Positions 16,141 to 24,528 of a stretch of 64,000 bases of DNA are shown piece by piece; the first letter of the stretch is position 1; the number at the start of each line of letters is the position of its first letter. Below the pieces are notes generated by a model. That model did not search any database. It had not been told where the DNA came from and saw nothing but the letters and a program-made list of their open reading frames with translations. Source of the DNA: Fen-1273 sp963837815 (lineage in GTDB: Bacteria; Bacteroidota; Ignavibacteria; UBA10030; UBA6906); contig CAWIOS010000015.1 of the NCBI GenBank assembly GCA_963837815.1, positions 1-64,000 of the forward strand. Reading direction: 5' to 3'. The position numbers were made by a program, and so were the translations under genes.

Positions 16141-17472
16141 TTACATTCCCGCGGGGAGCCCCATCCCTCTCAGCGCCCTTCCTCCACCCTTTCCCAGCGT
16201 CTTCATCATCTTCTGCATCTGTTCGTACTGTTTCATGAGCCGGTTGACGTCCTGCACGCTCGTGCCGCTTCCGGATGCGATCCGCTTCCGGCGGCTGCCG
16301 TTGATTATCGCCGGCTTCTGCCGTTCCTCCCGGGTCATGGAGTGGATTATCGCTTCGATCCTGCCGAGTGCCGAGTCGTCAACCGTCGCTCCCGCTGGGA
16401 GCCGGTTCATGCCGGGAAGCATCCGCAGCACGTGGCTGAGCGGACCCATTTTTTTCACCTCCTGGAGCTGCTCCAGGAAGTCTTCGAGCGTGAACTGCGA
16501 TTTGCGCAGCCGCGCCTCGAGCTTTGCCGCCTTCTCATGATCGAACTGCTGCTGTGCCTTCTCCACGAGCGTGACAACGTCCCCCATCCCGAGTATCCGG
16601 GATGCCAGCCGGTCGGGATGGAACTTCTCAAGGGCGTCGAGCTTCTCGCCGGTGGAGATGAACTTGATCGGCTTCCCGACCGTGGCGCGCAACGAAATCG
16701 CGGCGCCGCCGCGCGCGTCGCCGTCCATTTTCGTCAGGACCGCGCCGTCGAAATCGAGCCGTTCATTGAACGCGCGAGCCGTGTTCACGGCATCCTGCCC
16801 CGTCATCGCGTCGACGACGAACAGGATCTCGTGGGGCGTCACGGCCCCCTTGATCGCCTCCACCTCGTTCATCATCTGTTCATCGACGTGCAGGCGCCCC
16901 GCCGTATCGATGATGACGACGTCCCGCGCGCTCTTCCGGGCGTGCTCGACGGACGCCCCGGCAATCGCCACGGGAGATTCCCCCCCCGCGGCCCGATACA
17001 CGGGAATGCCGATCTGCGATCCGAGCATGACGAGCTGATCGACGGCTGCGGGACGGTAGATGTCCGCCGCGGCCAGAAGCGGGTAGCGTCCCTGCTCTTT
17101 CAGGTAACGCGCAAGCTTCGCACAGAATGTCGTTTTCCCCGAGCCCTGAAGGCCGGCAACAAGGACTACGGTCGGAGGCAGGGCGGCCTGCGCGATTTCA
17201 GACGTCGACGCGCCGAGAAGGGCGATCAGCTCCTCGTGGATGATCCTGACAATGAGCTGACCGGGCGTGATGCTCTGAAGCACCTCCTGCCCGAGGGCCT
17301 TCACCCTGACGTCGTCAATGAACTGCCGTGCAACTTTGAAGTTGACGTCCGCATCCAGTAGAACACGGCGGACTTCTCTGAGTGTTTCCGCAATGTTTGC
17401 TTCGGAGATTTTTCCCTGTCCGCGGAGCTTTTTCAGCACCCCTTCAAGCTTGCGGCTCAGCTCGTCAAACAT
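16141..17472 (-). CDS. ffh: Signal recognition particle protein Ffh
   Basis: Ffh is the SRP GTPase that takes ribosomes translating membrane proteins to FtsY. The 443-residue protein has the N-domain helical bundle, G-motifs GLQGSGKTTFCAKLA, DTAGRLH and TKMDGDARGGAA, then the Met-rich M domain with MLPGMNRLPAG near the end and GSGTSVQDVNRLMKQYEQMQKMMK. The ATG at 17472 gives the standard MFDELSRKLEGVLKKL start. It heads the ribosomal operon that ends at rplS. Confidence 0.97.
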   Translation of the reverse strand: MFDELSRKLEGVLKKLRGQGKISEANIAETLREVRRVLLDADVNFKVARQFIDDVRVKALGQEVLQSITPGQLIVRIIHEELIALLGASTSEIAQAALPPTVVLVAGLQGSGKTTFCAKLARYLKEQGRYPLLAAADIYRPAAVDQLVMLGSQIGIPVYRAAGGESPVAIAGASVEHARKSARDVVIIDTAGRLHVDEQMMNEVEAIKGAVTPHEILFVVDAMTGQDAVNTARAFNERLDFDGAVLTKMDGDARGGAAISLRATVGKPIKFISTGEKLDALEKFHPDRLASRILGMGDVVTLVEKAQQQFDHEKAAKLEARLRKSQFTLEDFLEQLQEVKKMGPLSHVLRMLPGMNRLPAGATVDDSALGRIEAIIHSMTREERQKPAIINGSRRKRIASGSGTSVQDVNRLMKQYEQMQKMMKTLGKGGGRALRGMGLPAGM

Positions 17473-17656
17473 CGCTAACTCCGTCCATTGGCAGGGCTTA
17501 GAGACTCCGTCAAAACAACGGCGGATTAACAAGGTACGGAATGCGCCCCTGGGATGCAAGGAACGAATTGCAGACGGCCAATCAGGCGAATGTTCGCCTA
17601 CGTGATATCCCCCGGCGGAATCCCCGCGCAGATTCCGGGTGTCTCCCGGTGACATG
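17473..17656. other. Leader and upstream region of ffh
   Basis: No gene is visible. Besides the promoter at 17531-17559 it has a perfect palindrome, AGGCGAA-TG-TTCGCCT at 17584-17599, about 25 bases upstream of the -35, which could be a regulator site. Confidence 0.4.
17531..17559 (-). promoter_or_regulatory. Promoter of the ffh operon
   Basis: Minus strand TTGCAT (17554-17559), 17 bases, TACCTT (17531-17536). It predicts a leader of roughly 50 bases before the ffh ATG at 17472. The -10 matches TAnnTT. Confidence 0.5.
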
Positions 17657-17691
17657 AAAAAGGGGCCGCCGGAATGAGGTTCCGGCGGCCC
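17657..17691 (-). terminator. Terminator of the atp operon
   Basis: A perfect 12-base stem (GGGCCGCCGGAA at 17663-17674, TTCCGGCGGCCC at 17680-17691) with a five-base loop is followed on the minus strand by CTTTTT. It lies 27 bases after the atpG stop and is the strongest terminator in the window with that at 4669. Confidence 0.88.
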
Positions 17692-17717
17692 AGGCTGCGA
17701 ACTCTTGGGTCAGGTCC

Positions 17718-18587
17718 TCAGGCGCTTCTGAGCGCCTCCGCCCCGGAGACCACTTCAAGGAGCTCCTTTGTGATCGCGCCCTGCCGGGCCTTGTTGTACT
17801 GAAGCTGGAGCGTCGCGATCATCTCCCGGGCGTTTTCAGTGGCGTTTTCCATTGCTGCCATCCGCGCCCCCTCTTCGGCCGTCGTCGATTCCAGGAGCAC
17901 CCGCCAGATCTGAAAATTGAGGTGCCGGGGGAGTATTGAAAGGAGTATTCCGGCGCGGTCAGGCTCATAAATGAAATCCACCGGCCTTTTCGGCGGCGAC
18001 GACGGCGGGGGAGGCGGGATCGGGATGCACTGTTCGACGGTTATGCGCTGCTGGGCGATCGATTTGAATTCGTTGTAGACGATATCGACCCGGTCGAATT
18101 CCCCCTTCAGGTACCGGGTGATGAGGTCCCCGGCAAACGACTGGGCCCACGAAAACGAGAGGCTGCCGTATACCCCGACGTGCCGGGCGGTGACGTTGTA
18201 TCCCCTCTTCGTGAAGTAGTCAACCCCTTTCTTGCCGACACACACGAGACTGACGTGGACGCCGGGAGGCTGGGCGTCGAAATGCGCCTGGACGGCCCGG
18301 AAGATGTTCGCGTTGAACGCGCCGCAGAATCCGCGGTCTGATGTGACGACGACGACGGCGAGGTTTTTCACGTCACGCGGCGCGATCAGGTCCGCACCCA
18401 TCAGCCCCGGCACCTGCGCAATGTCACCCAGGAGCTCCTTCATCTTCCGCGCGTAGGGGCGGGCCGCGACGACACGGGTCTGGGCGCGCCGGAGCTTCGC
18501 GGCGGCGACCATCTTCATCGCACGCGTGATCTTCTGTGTCTTTTGAACGCCGCCTATGCGGCTCCGGACTTCCCGCAGCGTCGGCAT
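17718..18587 (-). CDS. atpG: ATP synthase gamma subunit
   Basis: The central rotor shaft of F1. The 289-residue sequence begins MPTLREVRSRIGGVQKTQKITRAMKMVAAAK, the standard N-terminal helix, and ends with NATENAREMIATLQLQYNKARQ and ITKELLEVVSGAEAL, the C-terminal helix. DRGFCGAFNAN is the conserved centre. A Pro-rich insertion (PIPPPPPSSPPKRP) near residue 200 is unusual but lies in a variable loop. It is the last gene of the atp operon; atpD and atpC are not adjacent, as in Chlorobi and relatives. Confidence 0.96.
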   Translation of the reverse strand: MPTLREVRSRIGGVQKTQKITRAMKMVAAAKLRRAQTRVVAARPYARKMKELLGDIAQVPGLMGADLIAPRDVKNLAVVVVTSDRGFCGAFNANIFRAVQAHFDAQPPGVHVSLVCVGKKGVDYFTKRGYNVTARHVGVYGSLSFSWAQSFAGDLITRYLKGEFDRVDIVYNEFKSIAQQRITVEQCIPIPPPPPSSPPKRPVDFIYEPDRAGILLSILPRHLNFQIWRVLLESTTAEEGARMAAMENATENAREMIATLQLQYNKARQGAITKELLEVVSGAEALRSA

Positions 18588-18588
18588 A

Positions 18589-20145
18589 TCAGGCCTTTAT
18601 CGTCGCCTTGAACGAATCGGTGAACGGGCGGAGGACGCCGTTCAGCCGGTTCGTGATCTCCGCGGTCAGGTCCTTCGTCTCCGCGATCGCACTGAGGAGG
18701 TCCGCGTGCTTCAGGTCCGTCACCTCCAGGAGCTCCCGTTCGAAGCGCGCAACGTGCTCGAGGGGAATCTCGTCAAGGAACCCGTTCGTGCCGGCAAAGA
18801 GGGAGACAACCTCCTTTTCGACGGGCATCGGGACGAACTGTCCCTGCTTCAGGAGCTCGACAAGGCGCGACCCGCGGCGGAGCTGGGCGAGCGTGGACTT
18901 GTCGAGGTCGGACCCGAATTTGGCGAACGCCTCGAGCTCCCTGTACTGCGCGAGCTCGATGCGGAGCCTCCCCGCAACTTTCTTCATCGCCTTGATCTGA
19001 GCGTTCCCGCCGACGCGGGAGACCGAGATGCCGACGTTGATCGCAGGGCGGATGCCGGAGTTGAACATGCCGGGTTCAAGATAGATCTGCCCGTCGGTGA
19101 TCGATATGACGTTCGTCGGGATATAGGCGGACACGTCCCCCGCCTGCGTCTCGATCACGGGGAGCGCAGTGAGGCTTCCCCCCCCGAGATCCTCGCTGAG
19201 CTTTGACGCACGCTCCAGGAGACGCGAGTGAAGGTAGAAGACGTCACCGGGGTACGCTTCCCTTCCCGGGGGGCGCCGCAGGAGAAGGGAGACCTGCCTG
19301 TAGGCCTGCGCCTGCTTTGTCAGATCGTCGTAGACGACGAGCGCGTGGCGGCCGCTGTCGCGGAAGAATTCACCGAGCGTTGCGCCCGAATACGGGGCTA
19401 TGAACTGCATCGGGGCCGGGTCGGTGGCGGTGGCGGCGATGATCGTCGTGTAGTCCATGGCCCCTTCCTGCTGGAGCTTGTCCACGACCTGCGCGACCGT
19501 GGAGCTCTTCTGACCGACCGCAACATAGATGCAGTAGACCGGCTTGACCCCTTCGTGTTTTGCCTTTTCGGTGTGCGTGTATTTCTGATTGATTATCGTG
19601 TCGAGCGCGATCGCTGTTTTTCCCGTCTGGCGGTCGCCGATGATGAGCTCGCGCTGGCCGCGCCCGATGGGGATCATCCCGTCGACGGCCTTCAGCCCCG
19701 TCTGGAGCGGCTCCTTCACCGGCTGCCGCTGGATGACGCCGAGGGCTTTCCGTTCGATCGGAGAGAGCTTTTCCGTCTTGACAGGTCCCCGGCCGTCAAT
19801 GGGTTGACCGAGCGGGTTCACGACCCGGCCGAGCATTCCCTCGCCGACGGGCATGGAGGCGACGCGACCGGTCCGCTTGACCGTGTCTCCTTCACTGATT
19901 TCCCTGCTCTCGCCGAAGAGCATACAGCCGACGTTGTCCTCTTCAAGGTTCAACACCATGCCGAATATGCCGTGCGGAAACTCCACGAGCTCGCTCATCA
20001 TCGCATGAGAGAGTCCGTAGACCCGGGCGACACCGTCGCCGATCTGGAGCACCGTGCCCACGTCGTAGATGTCGACTTCCTTCTGGAAACCGGCGAGCTG
20101 CTTTCTGAGAATCTCAGAGACTTCGTCTGGTCTGACGTCTGCCAT
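18589..20145 (-). CDS. atpA: ATP synthase alpha subunit
   Basis: The non-catalytic nucleotide-binding subunit of F1, 518 residues. The P-loop is GDRQTGKTA near 169-177, and PYSGATLGEFFRDSGRHALVVYDDLTKQA and the signature PAINVGISVSRVGG are intact. N-terminal residues (EVSEILRKQLAGF) match the family. Its stop lies one base before the atpG start, and atpH precedes it by 19 bases. Confidence 0.98.
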   Translation of the reverse strand: MADVRPDEVSEILRKQLAGFQKEVDIYDVGTVLQIGDGVARVYGLSHAMMSELVEFPHGIFGMVLNLEEDNVGCMLFGESREISEGDTVKRTGRVASMPVGEGMLGRVVNPLGQPIDGRGPVKTEKLSPIERKALGVIQRQPVKEPLQTGLKAVDGMIPIGRGQRELIIGDRQTGKTAIALDTIINQKYTHTEKAKHEGVKPVYCIYVAVGQKSSTVAQVVDKLQQEGAMDYTTIIAATATDPAPMQFIAPYSGATLGEFFRDSGRHALVVYDDLTKQAQAYRQVSLLLRRPPGREAYPGDVFYLHSRLLERASKLSEDLGGGSLTALPVIETQAGDVSAYIPTNVISITDGQIYLEPGMFNSGIRPAINVGISVSRVGGNAQIKAMKKVAGRLRIELAQYRELEAFAKFGSDLDKSTLAQLRRGSRLVELLKQGQFVPMPVEKEVVSLFAGTNGFLDEIPLEHVARFERELLEVTDLKHADLLSAIAETKDLTAEITNRLNGVLRPFTDSFKATIKA

Positions 20146-20164
20146 TGCTCAATCCTTTTTCAGT

Positions 20165-20719
20165 TCAATTTGTGGAGGGGCCGCCTTCGAGGAACCTGGC
20201 TTTCAGGAGCTCGAGCTGCCGGCGCATGCTCGCATCGAGGACCGTGTCGCCGATCCGGATAATGAGCCCGGCCTTGATGGCGCTGTCCACGTTGATCCGG
20301 ATCCGGACCTTCTTCTTTGTGTACCGCTCAAGCTCGTTGGAGAGGTCCGCGTTCTGGGAGGGGGTGAATTCCACGGCGGATGTCACGTCTACGTTGACAA
20401 TGCCCATCTTCTCATCCCGGAGGAGGGAGAATTGTTCGATGATCTCCTCGAGATGCGCTTCGCGCTGCTTGGCGACGACGAGGTCGATGAAATCCATCGT
20501 CCCCTTGCCGATCCGGGGTCCGAACACCGCCCTGAAGACCGCCGCCTTCTTTGCCGGGGAGACCACAGGGCTGAGCGCGAGGAGGCGGAGCTCGCGGGAT
20601 TCCCGGAGAATGGACCGGACAATCTCGAGATCGGCTGCCGCGGAGTCGATGGATTTCGTTTCTTCCGAGGCTTCCATGAGAGCGCCGGCATACCGGCGCG
20701 CCACGCGCATGTTTTTCAT
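20165..20719 (-). CDS. atpH: ATP synthase delta subunit
   Basis: The 184-residue delta subunit joins F1 to the peripheral b stalk. The N-terminal helical bundle starts VARRYAGALMEASEE, and the C-terminal part includes the typical VTSAVEFTPSQ and sheet region IRINVDSAIKAGLIIRIGDTVLDASMRRQLELLK. The ATG overlaps the atpF stop by four bases. Confidence 0.94.
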   Translation of the reverse strand: MKNMRVARRYAGALMEASEETKSIDSAAADLEIVRSILRESRELRLLALSPVVSPAKKAAVFRAVFGPRIGKGTMDFIDLVVAKQREAHLEEIIEQFSLLRDEKMGIVNVDVTSAVEFTPSQNADLSNELERYTKKKVRIRINVDSAIKAGLIIRIGDTVLDASMRRQLELLKARFLEGGPSTN

Positions 20720-21210
20720 CGTCCGGACGCTCCCGCGATCTCCCGTATCGCCGCGTCCGCGAGCTGTCGCTGCTTCGGCGTATCCAGGTTCGCGTCGAGG
20801 ATCTTTCCCGCAGCCGCGATCACAAGCTCTCCCGCCTCGCTGCGGAGCTGCACGAGGGCCGCGTCTTTCTCCCTCCGGATCTCTTCCTTCGCCTGTTCGA
20901 TCATGTGCCGCGACGTGGCGTTCGCTCTTTCGAGAAGTTCCACCTTGAGCCGTTCCCCCATGTCGCGCCCTTCCCTGATGATGCGCTGGGACTGCTCCTC
21001 AGCCATGGCGAGCTGCCGCCGGTTCTCCTCAAGCAGCTTCGCCGCCTCCCCGCGCGCGTCCGCCGCTTCCCGCAGCGATGCGCGTATCGATTCCTCCCGG
21101 GCGGCGAGGGCGGCAAGGAGAGGTTTCCACGCCGCTGATTTGAGGATGACAAGGACGATGACGAACGTCAGAATCGTCCAGAGTATAAGACCCGAATTGA
21201 TCTCCAGCAT
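20716..21210 (-). CDS. atpF: ATP synthase b subunit
   Basis: The peripheral stalk subunit of 164 residues. One membrane helix at the N-terminus (INSGLILWTILTFVIVLVIL) is followed by a long charged helix to the C-terminus, with KPLLAALAAREE at the membrane exit as usual. It lies between atpE (20 bases) and atpH (four-base overlap). Confidence 0.95.
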   Translation of the reverse strand: MLEINSGLILWTILTFVIVLVILKSAAWKPLLAALAAREESIRASLREAADARGEAAKLLEENRRQLAMAEEQSQRIIREGRDMGERLKVELLERANATSRHMIEQAKEEIRREKDAALVQLRSEAGELVIAAAGKILDANLDTPKQRQLADAAIREIAGASGR

Positions 21211-21230
21211 GCCTGCCTCTTTCGGAAATA

Positions 21231-21458
21231 TTACTTGAACGCCAGGATAATGCAGATGGCAAGGGCGAAGAACGTGGCGCCTTCAATGAGCGCGGCCGCG
21301 ATGATCATTGACGTGCGCACCTGTCCTGCGACCTCAGGCTGGCGGCCGCTTGCTTCCATCGCCGCCGCCGCGAGCTTGCCGATTCCGAGCCCCGCGCCGA
21401 TAACCGTTACCGCCGCGCCGATGCCAGCTGCCAGGTAGCCGAGTGCTTTGGGATCCAT
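21231..21458 (-). CDS. atpE: ATP synthase c subunit
   Basis: The 75-residue proteolipid makes the rotor ring. It has two membrane helices, with the GAGLGIGKLA packing motif in the first, the polar loop GRQPE, and the ion-binding Glu in ALIEGATF of the second. Helix 1 has no Gln at the Na+ position and the Glu is followed by GA rather than ST, so proton coupling is the better reading. Confidence 0.96.
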   Translation of the reverse strand: MDPKALGYLAAGIGAAVTVIGAGLGIGKLAAAAMEASGRQPEVAGQVRTSMIIAAALIEGATFFALAICIILAFK

Positions 21459-21515
21459 TGTGTTTCTCCTTCGTAGAGAGGGTGGTTGGTGTTAGTGTGA
21501 CGTATTATCGACAGA

Positions 21516-22463
21516 TCATCCGTGCGCGTGGCCGCCGTGCGCCTGCTCCGCCGCCTGGATGCCGAGCCCCATGAACAGGGACGTGAGCATGACGAATATG
21601 TAGGCCTGCAGAAACGCCACGAACAGCTCGAGGAAGTTAATCCCGACAACGAACGAGACGGGTCCGATGGCGATGAAATACGACCCGAACACGAATATGA
21701 GTCCCAGCAGGGAGACGATGACGATGTGCCCCCCCAGCATGTTTGCAAAGAGACGCATGCAGAGCGCGAAGGGCTTCGTGAAGAGCCCCAGAATCTCGAT
21801 CGGGATCATGATGGGCCAGAGCGACCAGTGCACCCCCCCGGTCAGGTGCGCAAGGAAGTGCCAGAACCCCTGGGCCCGTATCGCGGAGGCCTGGATCATG
21901 ACGAACGCGATGATTGCGAGTCCGGCCGTGACGTTGATGTTTCCCGTCGCGGACGCGCCCCAGGGAATCAGGCCGAGCAGATTCATCACAAGGATGAAGA
22001 AGAATGTCGTCAGGAGGTACGGCATGTACCTGAGTCCCGCGCTCCCCATGTTCGGAATTGCAACTTCATCGCGAAGGAAGACAACAACCATCTCGAAGAG
22101 ATTGCCGAACCCCGTTGGAACCGGGTTTTTCGAGTTTTTCCTGGCCACGGCGATCGCAACGACGCAGAGAATAAGCGCAGCACCCCAGAGGAAGACCACG
22201 TGCTTCGTGATGGAGAAATCCACGGCCATGCCGGCGACGTGCAGCGGCGGAAACTGCGGCAGCCCGATCTTGCCGAACGGCGTGTCGAGAACTCGGGAAT
22301 CCTGCACGTGATGGAGAAGCTCCGTGAAGTCCACGGGCCCCCCTTCGCCGCCGTGCGGGGCACCGTGTTCCACGGCCCCGCGCAGCGTGTCCGTCACCGC
22401 GCGGATCGTCTCACCGGCGGGAAGCGCCGTGTCCGCGGAAATCTGTACGTCAGGAATGTTCAC
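21516..22463 (-). CDS. atpB: ATP synthase a subunit
   Basis: The proton-channel subunit of F0, 315 residues with five or more membrane helices. The essential Arg lies in CMRLFANMLGGH and the C-terminal helix has FLQAYIFVMLTSLFMG. A hydrophilic N-terminal extension of about 70 residues precedes the first helix, a form common in the FCB group. The start is GTG at 22463 and a His/Gly-rich tail ends the protein. Confidence 0.96.
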   Translation of the reverse strand: MNIPDVQISADTALPAGETIRAVTDTLRGAVEHGAPHGGEGGPVDFTELLHHVQDSRVLDTPFGKIGLPQFPPLHVAGMAVDFSITKHVVFLWGAALILCVVAIAVARKNSKNPVPTGFGNLFEMVVVFLRDEVAIPNMGSAGLRYMPYLLTTFFFILVMNLLGLIPWGASATGNINVTAGLAIIAFVMIQASAIRAQGFWHFLAHLTGGVHWSLWPIMIPIEILGLFTKPFALCMRLFANMLGGHIVIVSLLGLIFVFGSYFIAIGPVSFVVGINFLELFVAFLQAYIFVMLTSLFMGLGIQAAEQAHGGHAHG

Positions 22464-22469
22464 CTTCCC

Positions 22470-22859
22470 TTAGCTCCGATTCTTGAATGTCATTCGTTGC
22501 TGAATGTACACGATCTCAAGCACCATGAACACCCCGTAAAAGCCCAGGAGCGACACGGTGAGCGCCACCGGCTGCATGCCCAGCACCATGATGAGGAGCG
22601 TAAACGCCCCGAGCATCAACAGGAGGCGCAGTCCCATCCCTCCGAGAACCGCCTTGAGGAAGGTCGTGTGCGACTTATCGAACGAATACCTGATCGCACC
22701 GTAGCCGAGAATCACGTTGAGTGTGCTCAGGCCGGCCCCCGCTGCCACCGCGGCCCGGGTGCCGCCGGAAGCAAACGCGGTGAGCGGATACGCCAGGAGA
22801 ACGAGCGCGCCCGCCAGGACGAGCGCTACCTGCGCGGGAAAATTACCTCTCAGATTCAC
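22470..22859 (-). CDS. AtpI-like small membrane protein of the F0 sector
   Basis: A 129-residue protein with four predicted membrane helices, resembling the ATP synthase I family, which assists c-ring assembly or ion supply. It begins at a GTG and overlaps the end of the AtpZ-like gene by 17 bases, with atpB starting six bases after its stop. The sequence itself is weakly conserved, so the call rests on topology, length and position at the head of the atp genes. Confidence 0.75.
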   Translation of the reverse strand: MNLRGNFPAQVALVLAGALVLLAYPLTAFASGGTRAAVAAGAGLSTLNVILGYGAIRYSFDKSHTTFLKAVLGGMGLRLLLMLGAFTLLIMVLGMQPVALTVSLLGFYGVFMVLEIVYIQQRMTFKNRS

Positions 22860-23124
22860 CGCCGGATCCCTTCTTTCGTTCCTTCGCGTCCCGGTCTTCT
22901 TCCTTTCCGAGAGCCAGCGCCGATTTCAGAAAGGCCGTGAGACCTCCCCCGATTCCCAGGGCGAGCCCGGCGAGCATCAGCCACGGATCGGTTCCGAATT
23001 TGCCGTCCAGCCACCGGCCGAGAAAGAAGAACACGACGACCGTTGCCGCAAGCTGGATCCCGATCGTGAGATAGGGTCCGTACAGCGGAGCCCGTTCCGG
23101 CGGACCGTCTGTGGGACCGTTCAT
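22843..23124 (-). CDS. AtpZ-like F0F1 accessory protein
   Basis: A 93-residue protein with two membrane helices joined by WLDGKFGTDPWLMLAGLALGIGGG, the pattern of the AtpZ/ATPase_gene1 family found upstream of atpI and atpB. The C-terminal tail is highly charged (Lys/Glu/Arg). AtpZ and AtpI proteins form complexes reported to move Mg2+ or Ca2+ or assist assembly. It begins four bases after the bactofilin stop. Confidence 0.82.
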   Translation of the reverse strand: MNGPTDGPPERAPLYGPYLTIGIQLAATVVVFFFLGRWLDGKFGTDPWLMLAGLALGIGGGLTAFLKSALALGKEEDRDAKERKKGSGGESER

Positions 23125-23128
23125 TGCG

Positions 23129-23503
23129 TCAGCGCGCTTCCCTCGGGGGAGAGGACGCGGTCTGCGTCCCCGTCATGGAACTCCGCCCGTCGAACACCGC
23201 CCCTTCGTCCACCACGAGGCGCGCGGTCCGGATGTCCCCCCTCATGACAGATTTTCCCTCGAGCACGAGTTTCTGGGCCGCGGTGAGCGTTCCCATCACC
23301 TTCCCTGCAACGGTGATGTTCCGCGCGTCGACCGACCCCTCGATGACGCCGTTCATCCCGACGGCGGCATCCGCCTGCGTGACGACGTTGCCGACGATCT
23401 TGCCGTCAACGCGGATGCTTCCCTCCGTCCGGATGTTCCCGGTGATCACGGTGTTGTTGCCGATGACGCTGAATGTTCCCGCCACCTGGTTCTTGTCTGC
23501 CAT
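23129..23503 (-). CDS. Bactofilin cytoskeletal protein
   Basis: A 124-residue bactofilin. These proteins polymerise without nucleotides into filaments at the inner membrane and recruit envelope enzymes. The central domain (about 10-105) is a right-handed beta helix seen as six-residue repeats: GTFSVIGNNTVITGNIRTEG, VDGKIVGNV, VEGSV-type turns, and GKVMGTLTAAQKLVLEG. Short disordered tails flank it. The ATG at 23503 follows GGAGAC. The M23 peptidase gene lies directly upstream, a pairing known elsewhere to shape the cell wall. Confidence 0.92.
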   Translation of the reverse strand: MADKNQVAGTFSVIGNNTVITGNIRTEGSIRVDGKIVGNVVTQADAAVGMNGVIEGSVDARNITVAGKVMGTLTAAQKLVLEGKSVMRGDIRTARLVVDEGAVFDGRSSMTGTQTASSPPREAR

Positions 23504-23531
23504 GCGTCTCCTTACGCTTCTCGAGAGAATG

Positions 23532-24449
23532 TCATTGCGCCCGGGAGGGAACCAGGAGGAAATCGTCCGGGTCCTGCGGAACCCCGTTCCGCCACACTTC
23601 GAAATGCAGGTGCTGTCCGGCGCTTGTCTTTCCCGTGGAACCAAGAAGCGCGATCGGCTCCCCCCGTTTGACTGCGTTCAATGTGTTCTTCAGGAGAGTC
23701 TGGTTGTGTTTGTAGACCGTCAGATACCCGCCGCCGTGTGCGATGATGAGCATGTTCCCGTCCTCGTACGTCCACCCGGCAAACAGGACGACCCCGTCAC
23801 CCGGCGCGTAGACCGGTGTCCCGCGCTGGGCCGCGATATCGATGCCGAAATGATTCCGCGAGGGATCAAACCCCTGCGTGACAAACCCCTCCACCGGGGT
23901 CAGAAGCGGGAATGCCGTGTGCGGTATTCCGGCGACCGTCACGACCGATGTATAGGACCCCGGATTCGTCTCTTCGTCCATGACCGGCTCGGCTCCCCCC
24001 GCCGATTCCAGTTTCTCTGCGTGCGTCAGTCCGCGGGGGGGAAGCCCCGACTCCTGCTGGCCGGCGGGAGGCGTTCTCGGAAGATTGCGGGCGGCGGAAG
24101 TATCACGCGGCGTGTCCTCGCCCAGCGCCTTCCGCACCTGTGAATTGTAATCGCGGACGACGACGACGTCTTCCGCCAGCGCGTTCAGCCGCTGCTGCAT
24201 CTCCAGGATCTGCCTGCCGTATTTCTGTTCGAGACCCGGGTTGGGAATGGGAACATACAGCGCGACGGGCGTGTAGACAAGCACCGCCAGCGTCATCGCC
24301 ACCGTCGCGCACACGCCGAGAAGGATCAGCGCCGCGAGCGTCAGGCGGCTGGTCCTGAACGTCCTCGTCTTTCCCCCTTCTTCGACGGGAACGACGATGA
24401 CGTTGTACAGGCGCGGCGATTTACGTCGGCGGGTTCCCTCCTGGGGCAT
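23532..24449 (-). CDS. Membrane-anchored M23 peptidase (LytM domain)
   Basis: A 305-residue zinc endopeptidase predicted to cut peptidoglycan cross-links. A cytoplasmic basic start is followed by one membrane helix (about 33-60), a coiled-coil stretch (QKYGRQILEMQQRLNALAEDV), a Pro-rich linker and the LytM domain (about 195-300). Zinc ligands are visible in NHFGIDIA and HLHFEVW. A bactofilin gene follows after 28 bases, and the atp genes follow that. The start at 24449 is set by AAGGAGCGGA before the ATG and by the promoter. Confidence 0.92.
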   Translation of the reverse strand: MPQEGTRRRKSPRLYNVIVVPVEEGGKTRTFRTSRLTLAALILLGVCATVAMTLAVLVYTPVALYVPIPNPGLEQKYGRQILEMQQRLNALAEDVVVVRDYNSQVRKALGEDTPRDTSAARNLPRTPPAGQQESGLPPRGLTHAEKLESAGGAEPVMDEETNPGSYTSVVTVAGIPHTAFPLLTPVEGFVTQGFDPSRNHFGIDIAAQRGTPVYAPGDGVVLFAGWTYEDGNMLIIAHGGGYLTVYKHNQTLLKNTLNAVKRGEPIALLGSTGKTSAGQHLHFEVWRNGVPQDPDDFLLVPSRAQ

Positions 24450-24476
24450 TCCGCTCCTTGAAAGTATTGGACCTAA

Positions 24477-24505
24477 AATATAGGCAAATCCCGCAGGAAT
24501 GTCAA
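24477..24505 (-). promoter_or_regulatory. Promoter of the M23-bactofilin-atp operon
   Basis: Minus strand TTGACA (24500-24505), exactly 17 bases, TATATT (24477-24482), then a leader of about 20 bases with an AAGGAG ribosome site. No other promoter is visible before the 17657 terminator, so the atp genes may depend on it. Confidence 0.75.
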
Positions 24506-24528
24506 CGCACCGCGGTGGTAACGCATTT

